NCBI RefSeq assembly: GCF_014284365.1
Contig: NZ_JACOGG010000002.1
Location: 124,001-188,000 of the forward strand
DNA from: Cognatundibacterium rugosum
Lineage (GTDB): Bacteria; Pseudomonadota; Gammaproteobacteria; Burkholderiales; Burkholderiaceae_D
Reading direction: 5' to 3'
DNA: 64,000 nt
The stretch's first letter is position 1. Each line of letters opens with the position of its first letter. A program made the position numbers and the translations under genes. Of the stretch, positions 57,236 to 64,000 are shown in pieces. The notes under the pieces are model-generated. The model saw nothing but the letters and a program-made list of their open reading frames with translations, was not told the origin of the DNA and did no database searches.

Positions 57236-57696
57236 ATGCTAGCGTGACCTTCTCGAGCGGGGGAGGTGTTAAATTGAAGCTCAACTTTGGAAAACATGAA
57301 CAATACTAATTAGATAAGATATTTTGATGTAAAAGAATTAACTTTTATCAAAAGACAAGGCGTTATTATACATTCAGCTCTTCAACTAAATGTAGAATTA
57401 GCGTTATTAGGTAAATATGTCTTGATGCTACCGTAAACCAACGAAATTCTTTTACTACGTTACAATTTGAATTAACTAAAAATCACAAACGAAAAAATTT
57501 AACCCTCAATTAAATTTGGCATTATTTTATTTAGTCTCAAAAAGACTCATCTGACCAGGTTCAACATTTTATTTGAATCAATGTACTGTCAGTCGCAATT
57601 ACAACCATCGGCGAAAGATAGAATGAGCGCTCCGAATTCGCTTAATTTTTATTCCAGTGCTCTTTCGCTTTCTCATTCCTATCTGCCCTTTTCTAT
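57236..57696 (-). other. AT-rich region between wzm and xthA with an ops-like site
   Basis: 461 bp without a gene, very AT-rich. On the minus strand TACGGTAGCAT (57425-57435) matches seven of nine fixed positions of the ops element GGCGGTAGNNT bound by RfaH, in the leader about 190 bp before the wzm start. It may be chance. Promoters for wzm (minus) and xthA (plus) should be here but could not be fixed. Confidence 0.4.
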
Positions 57697-58473
57697 ATGA
57701 AAAAAATCATCTCCGCCAATCTAAACGGCATCCGCTCCGCTGCTAAAAAAGGTTTTTTTGAATGGATGAAGAAAGAGGATCCTGACTTTCTTTGCGTTCA
57801 GGAACTCAAAGCACAGGCTCCGGATATGACAGTAGATTTTTTAAATCCCCATGGGTTTCACGGCCATTTCCACTACGCCGAGAAAAAAGGCTACTCCGGT
57901 GCCGGTGTGTACAGCAAGCAGCAGCCGGATAAAGTCCACATAGGTTTTGGCAGCGTGGAGTTCGATGCTGAGGGACGCTATGTGCGCTGCGACTTTGGCA
58001 ATCTGTCTGTCATTTCGGTCTATTGTCCATCCGGCTCCTCGTCTCCTGAAAGACAGGAAGCGAAGTTCCGTTTTATGGAAGAATTCCTGCCGCATCTGGC
58101 CGCACTGAAAGCGGAAGGACGCGAACTGGTGATCTGTGGCGACTGGAATATCGCGCACAAAGAAATTGATTTGAAAAACTGGAAGAGCAATCAGAAAAAT
58201 TCCGGCTTTTTGCCTGAAGAGCGTGCCTGGATGACGCAGGTGTTTGATGAATTGGGTTGGGTCGACGCCTACCGGCGGCTGCATCCGGATACCACCAGCG
58301 AATGCTATACATGGTGGAGCAACCGCGGTCAGGCTTGGGCCAACAACGTAGGCTGGCGTATTGACTATCAGGTGGCAACACCGGGTATTGCAGAAAAAGC
58401 GCACGCAGCCAGTATTTACAAGGACGAACGCTTTTCAGACCACTCGCCGCTGATTATTCATTATGAGGACTGA
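57697..58473 (+). CDS. xthA: Exodeoxyribonuclease III
   Basis: A 258-residue DNA repair nuclease acting on abasic sites and 3' ends. ANLNGIRSAAKKGFFEW, VQELKAQAPD (metal Glu), ICGDWNIAHKEIDLKN, RIDYQVATPGI and SDHSPLIIHYE (catalytic Asp-His) are in place. The length is normal. It ends with a shared terminator toward the nucleotidase. Confidence 0.97.
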   Translation: MKKIISANLNGIRSAAKKGFFEWMKKEDPDFLCVQELKAQAPDMTVDFLNPHGFHGHFHYAEKKGYSGAGVYSKQQPDKVHIGFGSVEFDAEGRYVRCDFGNLSVISVYCPSGSSSPERQEAKFRFMEEFLPHLAALKAEGRELVICGDWNIAHKEIDLKNWKSNQKNSGFLPEERAWMTQVFDELGWVDAYRRLHPDTTSECYTWWSNRGQAWANNVGWRIDYQVATPGIAEKAHAASIYKDERFSDHSPLIIHYED

Positions 58474-58503
58474 ACAATTCACTCCTCAAGCAACTAACTG
58501 TTG

Positions 58504-58537
58504 AAAAAAATGGCTGGAAAATTCCAGCCATTTTTTT
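58504..58537. terminator. Bidirectional terminator between xthA and the nucleotidase
   Basis: A 16-bp perfect stem, A7 TGGCTGGAA and TTCCAGCCA T7, with a 2-nt centre. It lies 31 bp after the xthA stop and overlaps the stop end of the convergent gene, so it serves both. Confidence 0.93.
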
Positions 58538-60206
58538 ATTTCAGGATTACCCGGTTGACCGGTATTTGCTCAATTTTTCGACCAGCTTCGCGGATGTAAG
58601 ACTCCATCGTATCGAGGTCACGTCCGATCAGTGCTCGTTCACTGGCCTGCCGGAATACGGTAAATCCATCTCCACCTTCAGCCAAAAAGCTGTTCACAAT
58701 AACTGTGTACAGTTTATCCTTAGCAATCGGCTCACCATGCAAACGCAGGTTCTGAAGCTGCTCAGCAGCACTGGCATTTTGATGCCACTCATAGCTAAAA
58801 CCATCCGAAACAAACAATTTTTTCACATCGCCAGCGGGCCGGTTTTGCCATTGCTGCTGTAACACATTACGGATTTGTTCACCTGTCATCTTTAAACGGA
58901 TAACGCCGTTACCAAAAGGCTGCACAGCGTACAGATCACCAAAATTGACTTGTACCGGACCGGCATTCGCCCCCGAAGGTAAGTCATTACGTATTCCACC
59001 AGAATTCATGAACGCGACATCCGCCTGACCGATATGCTGAGCATGATGCAATTGCGCGTCAGCGATCAGATTACCCAGCGTACTATCGAACACCTTGTCC
59101 TGACTAAAACGCAGCAATGGTTTATTCAGGCTAATCACCGACCGAGAGCGCATCGATGCTGTCAGGCGCGAGACTTCAGCCACCAGCTTTTGCGCAGCAG
59201 CGTCCGGCACAATTTGCTGCTGATCGATCAGATGGTTGACTGCTTCCGCCTTGACTACACGTCGGTTAGCCTTGTCGATACTCAGCGTTGACTCTGTTAG
59301 AAACGCCCCATAACTGCGCCCCTGCACCACCAGCTTGTCGCCGATTTTACAGGTGTAGCCCTGATGTGAGTGTCCGGACACAATCAGACTCACTGCTGGA
59401 TCGATGCGATTGGCTATGCCTATGATAGGTCCCTGCAAACCTTCGCAGCGATAAGTCGGATCATTCTCTGAACCTTTGAAATTGGCGCCTTCATGGATCA
59501 GCACAACGATTGCGTCTACACCTTGCTTTTGCAGTTCAGGCACATAGCGATTAATCGCCTTTGCTTCATCTTCAAATTCCAGTTGCTTCACTGCGTCGCC
59601 TGCAACCAGGTTAGGCACATCCGCAGTCACAGCACCGATAAAACCTATTTTCAGATTACCAACCTGGCGTACTACATAAGGCGGCAACCAGGCTTGTCTG
59701 GTCGTTTTGTCGATTACATTCGCGCCCAGATAAGCGTAGCGTGCGCCGCTGAAGTCGCTAAAAGCACAACCAATCTGCGGGCAGTTGCCCTGAATACGAC
59801 GCATCAGATCTGCGGTACCGGAATCAAACTCATGATTACCAACGGCCGTCACACTTAAATCGATACGATTAAGTGCCTCGACTACGGGCTCATCCTTGAG
59901 CAAAGCGGATCCCATCGGGGACGCGCCCATCAAATCGCCTGCCCCCACCAGAATACTGGCACCGACCGCAGCACGCCGCTCCTTCAGTTTTGCAGCCAGA
60001 TACGCATAGCCACCGGCCGCACCGTTTACGACTTTGCCATTCAGGTTCTGTGTGAACTGATACGGTACGGGTTGTTCTGACTGCAAGTTCCCATGGAAAT
60101 CATTGATACTGAATATAGTCACCTGTTCAGGTGCTGCAGGCTTCAACGCGCAAGCTGGTAAGAGTAAGGCTAACAAGCTCACTGAAATAAATTTGGATGA
60201 ATACAT
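58536..60206 (-). CDS. 5'-nucleotidase/UshA-like metallophosphatase lipoprotein
   Basis: A 556-residue lipoprotein. The signal peptide MYSSKFISVSLLALLLPAC ends in a lipobox. The metallophosphatase domain has FSINDFHGNLQ (D-x-H), GNHEFDSG, VVLIHEGAN and VSGHSHQGY. The C-terminal 5'-nucleotidase domain starts near 370, with NSGGIRNDLPSG and AVQPFGNGVIRLKMTGEQIRNVL. It hydrolyses nucleotides or similar phosphate esters in the periplasm. It follows the TonB receptor gene in the same direction, with a terminator in the 106-bp gap. Confidence 0.95.
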   Translation of the reverse strand: MYSSKFISVSLLALLLPACALKPAAPEQVTIFSINDFHGNLQSEQPVPYQFTQNLNGKVVNGAAGGYAYLAAKLKERRAAVGASILVGAGDLMGASPMGSALLKDEPVVEALNRIDLSVTAVGNHEFDSGTADLMRRIQGNCPQIGCAFSDFSGARYAYLGANVIDKTTRQAWLPPYVVRQVGNLKIGFIGAVTADVPNLVAGDAVKQLEFEDEAKAINRYVPELQKQGVDAIVVLIHEGANFKGSENDPTYRCEGLQGPIIGIANRIDPAVSLIVSGHSHQGYTCKIGDKLVVQGRSYGAFLTESTLSIDKANRRVVKAEAVNHLIDQQQIVPDAAAQKLVAEVSRLTASMRSRSVISLNKPLLRFSQDKVFDSTLGNLIADAQLHHAQHIGQADVAFMNSGGIRNDLPSGANAGPVQVNFGDLYAVQPFGNGVIRLKMTGEQIRNVLQQQWQNRPAGDVKKLFVSDGFSYEWHQNASAAEQLQNLRLHGEPIAKDKLYTVIVNSFLAEGGDGFTVFRQASERALIGRDLDTMESYIREAGRKIEQIPVNRVILK

Positions 60207-60230
60207 CTTGACTCCGGAATAGCAAGAAAA

Positions 60231-60262
60231 AAGGTCTGCAAACCCTGAGATTTGCAGACCTT
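60231..60262 (-). terminator. Terminator after the TonB receptor gene
   Basis: AAGGTCTGCAAA and TTTGCAGACCTT form a perfect 12-bp stem with an 8-nt loop. On the minus strand it ends in TTTTTTCTTG. It is a strong intrinsic terminator between the receptor and the nucleotidase gene. Confidence 0.92.
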
Positions 60263-60312
60263 CTGAATTGTCTGCTGCTAGAGACAGCAGCAGGATACTG
60301 ACTCAGAACAGA

Positions 60313-62745
60313 TTAGAAATCTGCGGAGAAAGTAACAGATGCGAAACGTGGTGCACCGAGGTAATAAGTTGGCGCACGACCAATAATATTATTTACAGTT
60401 GTCGCATTAGTAAATGTTGATGAAGAGGCATTCCGGAACTCTTTGTTTAACAAATTACTTACATTCAATCGAATGGTCGGCTTTTTCATCCATGTTGTGT
60501 TTGCGAACTGATAGCCGGCGTCAAATCCAAGCAGGGTGTAAGCAGGAACTTTTTCATCGTTAACCAATGTTGCCCACTGTGAACCAGTATATTTCGCCTT
60601 CAAGCGCGCATACCAGACACCTGTTTCATATTGAGCACTCAATCCAGCTTTCCAGCTTGGCGTATTAGTCAGCTCTTTGCCATTCAATGGCAAAGGAGCT
60701 GTTCTGTTTGTACCTGCCGGTGCAGAACTGTCTTTCAACCACAAATCGTTTTGAGCAATTGAACTAGCATATCCCAGCGAGCTATAGAAAGACCAGCCAT
60801 TTACTGGTGTATTACCTAATTCAATCTCAAACCCTTTGGTCTTCACTTTACCTACGTTAATAAGGTATGAGTTGCCAGTGATAATATCAAAAGAAGAAAG
60901 CTGACGATTGCGATAGTCTACAGCGTACAAGGAGATCTGACCTGTCAATTGATCAGTCTGATGGCGCAGACCAATATCCAAATTATAAGACGTCTCCGCT
61001 GGAACTTCAGTAAATGTCAATGCACCGGTAGTCTTATCCAAGTTTACGTTGGAAGTTGTGGAATAAATGAAGTTAGCAGGCGCCTTCATGTTTTTCGCAA
61101 GGCTTGCGAAAATTTGATTGCTATTATCTAATTGATAACGGATGCCCACCTGAGGCAAAATCTCTGAATACGATTTAGTGATATTGTAATTCCAGCCAGA
61201 ACCTGTACCAACGGAACCTTCATTAGCATAGTTAGTGAAATCACGCTTCAATGTTGGAGCGCGCATCCCTACGTTAACAGTCAGCTTATCCTGCATGAGG
61301 CTGATCGTATCTTGAGCAAAGAACTGATATCCTGTACTGATTGTCTTCCAATCACGATTCTGGAACAGTGTGCCATCTGGACGAGTGATCAGATTTGTTT
61401 TAAACCAAATATCTTCAACCCCACCATTATTGTTGACAAGCTGCATAGGCGCATACTGCTGATGAGAAGCGCGTTCGAACCAGAAACCAGCTAATACTTG
61501 GTGATTGTCAAAATTATGTGTTACTGATGCAGTAACACCTGGACGATTGGTACGAGTCACACTAGAACTAGCTACGATAACTTTATCTTTGGTATCGCCA
61601 TCACCATTTAAATCAACGCCTGCTGTTGTTAAGTGAGTCGCTTGATTGAGGAAAGCACTTTCAGTCTGTAAGCGCTGCTGAGTACCACCAGTACCATAGC
61701 CATACCAGAAATAAGGAATAATTTTAATGTCTGTATCTTCGCCGATCCGCATTTTAATCGTTGCGGAGGCAATAACATTCTCAAACGGGTTTTGAGTCAG
61801 ACCGTAGAAAACAGGCCCATATCCTGGCTGTTTAGAGTCGTCGCCAGATGTGCCTGGAGTTTTTGCAGCATGACCTGAAAACTGAGTCGCATAGTCAAAG
61901 AAGTAACCATTTTTCTTTATATCGTCCAGAGTGACGATAGAAATATTCTGGTTTACTGCGCGGTTATATAAAATCGTACCAGACACAGAATTGAATCGGT
62001 CAAAATCTGTACGGAATCCCATGTCTACGTGGTCACGGCGTGCAGCGCCCTCGCCTTTCCATTTGTCAGCTTCAGCATGGGAAATCGAAATGAACATGCG
62101 TGTTTTACCGTCGTTCCACAGACCAGAATCAAAACGACCATAAGTTTTATGCATATGCAAACTACCAAATGTCTGCATAAAACGGTAACGTTTTTCCTTG
62201 GATGGGTCGCAAGTAGTGATACCGAAGTTACCACCTGTTGCACCAACTTGCGGGGAATCTACATCCGTAGAACCTTGCGTCACAAATTGCGTACAAGTAT
62301 TTTCCTGGTCAACAAATTCTTGCGGATAAACAGAAAAACTACCAGAGTCATTAACTGGCACGCCATTGATAGTTGCACCGATCTGGTCGCTGTTAAAACC
62401 ACGCAGTGTCAGACCGCCGCCGAACAAACCGGTTGCGTCGTAGTTGTAGCTGTTAACTGCTGGCATCAATTCCAGTGCTTCGTACGGATTACCGGTTGGA
62501 CGCTGTTTAGCCAGTTCTTCTGCGGTGATTGTGCTACGTGCTTTCGGCGCGTTTTCTTGCACCATCAGACCCATACCGACTTTTTTGCCAGTAATGGTCA
62601 CTTGTTTAGAATCTACCGGATCATTGCTGGTAGTAGTGGCCTGCTGCGCATAAGCGGAAGACATGCCCAGGCATGCGATCTGGCATGCTACTGCGACCAT
62701 CGACAAACGCGATGGAAACGCAGACGATTGCTTAGTTTGTTTCAT
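60313..62745 (-). CDS. Large TonB-dependent receptor
   Basis: An 810-residue outer-membrane receptor. The signal peptide is MKQTKQSSAFPSRLSMVAVACQ onwards, ending AYAQQ. A short N-terminal tract (KQVTITGKK) could act as TonB box. The plug shows GNPYEALELMPAVNSYNYDATGLFGGGLTLRGFNSDQIGATINGVPVND, and the barrel ends in FASVTFSADF with terminal Phe. AGGAG precedes ATG. It has the features of the TonB receptor class of Betaproteobacteria with an unknown substrate; the downstream nucleotidase suggests a nucleotide or nucleoside-type substrate. Confidence 0.9.
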   Translation of the reverse strand: MKQTKQSSAFPSRLSMVAVACQIACLGMSSAYAQQATTTSNDPVDSKQVTITGKKVGMGLMVQENAPKARSTITAEELAKQRPTGNPYEALELMPAVNSYNYDATGLFGGGLTLRGFNSDQIGATINGVPVNDSGSFSVYPQEFVDQENTCTQFVTQGSTDVDSPQVGATGGNFGITTCDPSKEKRYRFMQTFGSLHMHKTYGRFDSGLWNDGKTRMFISISHAEADKWKGEGAARRDHVDMGFRTDFDRFNSVSGTILYNRAVNQNISIVTLDDIKKNGYFFDYATQFSGHAAKTPGTSGDDSKQPGYGPVFYGLTQNPFENVIASATIKMRIGEDTDIKIIPYFWYGYGTGGTQQRLQTESAFLNQATHLTTAGVDLNGDGDTKDKVIVASSSVTRTNRPGVTASVTHNFDNHQVLAGFWFERASHQQYAPMQLVNNNGGVEDIWFKTNLITRPDGTLFQNRDWKTISTGYQFFAQDTISLMQDKLTVNVGMRAPTLKRDFTNYANEGSVGTGSGWNYNITKSYSEILPQVGIRYQLDNSNQIFASLAKNMKAPANFIYSTTSNVNLDKTTGALTFTEVPAETSYNLDIGLRHQTDQLTGQISLYAVDYRNRQLSSFDIITGNSYLINVGKVKTKGFEIELGNTPVNGWSFYSSLGYASSIAQNDLWLKDSSAPAGTNRTAPLPLNGKELTNTPSWKAGLSAQYETGVWYARLKAKYTGSQWATLVNDEKVPAYTLLGFDAGYQFANTTWMKKPTIRLNVSNLLNKEFRNASSSTFTNATTVNNIIGRAPTYYLGAPRFASVTFSADF

Positions 62746-62943
62746 TGACTGCTCCTGATCAGATTACAGATAAATAAAGATTGCGTTAAACCTTGTCTAT
62801 CATCTCAAGCCTTCAACACAGCTTGATGACATCTCCATCACCACACTTTGTTTTCCCGAATGCCGGTTTTTGAAAACTATTGAGTCTGCTATAACTATTT
62901 CATTTCGGTGATAGCCCCTATCCCAAGGACCTGATCCGATCAG

Positions 62944-62958
62944 GCGCAAACGATTGCT
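62944..62958 (-). promoter_or_regulatory. LacI/PurR-like operator copy 1
   Basis: GCGCAAACGATTGCT matches the GCAANCGNTTNC core of the PurR/LacI-class operator at every fixed position. It is the first of two identical 15-bp copies, about 200 bp upstream of the receptor start, and abuts the CCTGATC dyad. Confidence 0.65.
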
Positions 62959-62999
62959 ATACTTTGTGCAACTGCGGAAAACAGCTACTTTTTCATATT

Positions 63000-63014
63000 G
63001 CGCAAACGATTGCT
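63000..63014 (-). promoter_or_regulatory. LacI/PurR-like operator copy 2
   Basis: This second identical GCGCAAACGATTGCT lies 56 bp from copy 1 (start to start), again with a perfect core. The spacing is close to five helical turns, which would favour cooperative binding or looping. Confidence 0.65.
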
Positions 63015-63297
63015 TTTCGGAACAAAAAAACAGACGATTTCTGACATCGTCTAATTCTGGGGACATCTTCAACAAAAAATTTGCTGCTTTGCAAACTTAC
63101 TGAAACAGATATATTGATATGTGAAATAAGTCTAGCACAGAAATTTTTACACCTTACAAAGTGTTACACCCAATTATGAAAGGATGATGACAAAGTGGTG
63201 TTTCTGCAAAAAATCTGTCACATACACACCACAAAGTTAATAATTTTGTCATTATTTTGACGTATTACCGGGATTTTACCGACTTTTCATGAGAAAA

Positions 63298-63335
63298 GCC
63301 CTATGTCATGAAAATTAATTTTCATGACATAGGGC
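63298..63335. terminator. 38-nt perfect palindrome, terminator of the M48 gene
   Basis: A self-complementary 38-nt sequence (arms of 19 bp, GCCCTATGTCATGAAAATT to its mirror). On the minus strand it is followed by TTTTCTC and lies 53 bp after the protease stop. The perfect symmetry would let it act in both directions. Confidence 0.85.
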
Positions 63336-63388
63336 CAAAATCTGGCAAAAACCAAGCCGCAGGCTGCGCTCTGCCGCCTGTAGCTTCA

Positions 63389-64000
63389 TTATGGATAGCT
63401 GATTGGGGCTATACCCTTTACATTGGTCTGATAAGCAGGAATCCGATCCAGAGGCAGCGATTTTGCACGTGCATATAAAGGCATCACTTCTGGGAAGTGC
63501 CGACGAATTTCGTCTATACGTGTTTTTCCCGCCGGATGGGTGGATAACCATTGTGGTGGTGCGTTTTTATTGACCATGCCCATCTTTTGCCATAAGGCGA
63601 CACCCGCCCGTGGGTCATAGCCAGCACGGGCAGCAATTTCCAAACCAACGACGTCAGCCTCAGTTTCGTCGTCGCGTGAAAATTTGAGCATGCTGACATT
63701 CGCCACGCCGCCTGCCACAGAACCTGCGATAGAAGGATCATACCCCTTGGCTGCGGCAAAAATTTCTGCCAGTTTCACACCAAAATTAGCCACAGCTGCC
63801 TTGCCAGCACGCTCAGCCCCATGTTCACGCAAGGCGTGCGCGATTTCATGTCCCATCACGATCGCGACTTCATCGTCGGTCAGTTTCAGGATATCGAGGA
63901 TACCGCTGTAAAAAGCAATTTTGCCGCCTGGCATGCAATACGCATTAATTTGCTTGGAGCCTAGCAAATTCACCTCCCACTTCCAGTCTTTGGCGCGTTC
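63389..64000 (-). CDS. M48-type metallopeptidase, C-terminal part (cut by window end)
   Basis: About 204 residues of an M48 protease whose frame runs on to the window end, so the start is beyond 64000. GHEIAH (zinc ligands) is followed by REHGAERAGKAAVANFG and the third ligand in SRDDETEADVVGLEIAARAGYDPRAG. STHPAGKTRIDEIRRHFPEVMPLY is the family end. It resembles the BepA/LoiP-type periplasmic zinc proteases rather than HtpX. The preceding KDWKWEVNLLG is in the same frame. Confidence 0.93.
   Translation of the reverse strand, partial: ERAKDWKWEVNLLGSKQINAYCMPGGKIAFYSGILDILKLTDDEVAIVMGHEIAHALREHGAERAGKAAVANFGVKLAEIFAAAKGYDPSIAGSVAGGVANVSMLKFSRDDETEADVVGLEIAARAGYDPRAGVALWQKMGMVNKNAPPQWLSTHPAGKTRIDEIRRHFPEVMPLYARAKSLPLDRIPAYQTNVKGIAPISYP

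Larger units (their letters stand above)
62746..63388. other. Long regulatory region upstream of the TonB receptor
   Basis: 643 bp without a convincing gene. It contains the two LacI/PurR-like operators listed separately and the dyad CCTGATC-c-GATCAGG (62930-62944). It also has GACGAT...ATCGTC in the 63031-63050 area and a 38-nt palindrome at the far end. AT content is high between 63100 and 63290. A promoter for the receptor must be here. Confidence 0.6.

Noticed and set aside
62800-63075. Minus-strand frame of about 91 codons upstream of the TonB receptor
   Set aside because: It covers both operator copies and the dyad and has no recognisable motif or conserved neighbour position.

Overview
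The window reads as a chromosomal segment of a betaproteobacterium, most likely Oxalobacteraceae (Undibacterium/Herbaspirillum-like). This rests on protein style and gene order: rhodanese-grxC-secB-gpsA, mreBCD-mrdA-rodA-rlpA opposite gatCAB, rsmI opposite yraN-diaA-dolP, and hslVU behind a sigma-32 promoter. The organism assignment is inferred; no rRNA or tRNA was found. Base composition is moderate for most of the window and clearly AT-richer at about 49.3-57.7 kb.

Layout. 0-2.8 kb: two tandem alkaline phosphatases (the first cut by the window edge) and an exported protein of unknown function. 2.9-7.8 kb: a metal (zinc) block with a Zur-like regulator, a COG0523 GTPase, a DksA lacking its zinc-finger cysteines, a small HSCA-type protein and a ZnuD-like TonB receptor. 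8.1-12.7 kb: a double-STAS protein, HslV/HslU, free-methionine-sulfoxide reductase and a small ORF. 12.7-15.7 kb (minus): rhodanese, glutaredoxin, SecB, an SH3-like protein and GpsA. 15.8-21.8 kb (plus): a structured element, GpmA, EnvC-like activator, CtpA protease, a ThiF/MoeB-type enzyme, GST and a spermidine-synthase-like protein. 21.8-29.7 kb: PabB-PabC fusion, diguanylate cyclase, Mpo1-like protein, SlmA, an orphan PhnD-type binding protein, a HAD nucleotidase and ArgB. 29.8-32.2 kb: ECF sigma factor, small zinc-finger anti-sigma, CWC protein, FolE and a BLUF photoreceptor. 32.3-37.7 kb: an M48 protease with long C-terminal extension, LemA, DolP-like, DiaA, YraN and RsmI. 37.7-45.2 kb: the rod-shape/cell-wall elongation cluster. 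45.2-49.3 kb: GatCAB and PyrE. 49.6-57.2 kb: an AT-rich surface-polysaccharide island. 57.7-64 kb: XthA, a UshA-like 5'-nucleotidase, a large TonB receptor preceded by repeated LacI/PurR-like operators, and the end of a second M48 protease.

Most interesting. The polysaccharide island encodes an ABC exporter (Wzm/Wzt with a C-terminal carbohydrate-binding-type domain), two membrane acyltransferases and a 1039-residue protein that joins a methyltransferase, a coiled coil made of 28-residue (84-bp) repeats and two GT2 glycosyltransferases. This suggests that chain synthesis, chain capping and a length ruler may sit in one polypeptide. Two further loci deserve attention: the zinc-sparing block at 2.9-7.8 kb, and the TonB receptor/nucleotidase pair under a putative purine-type operator.
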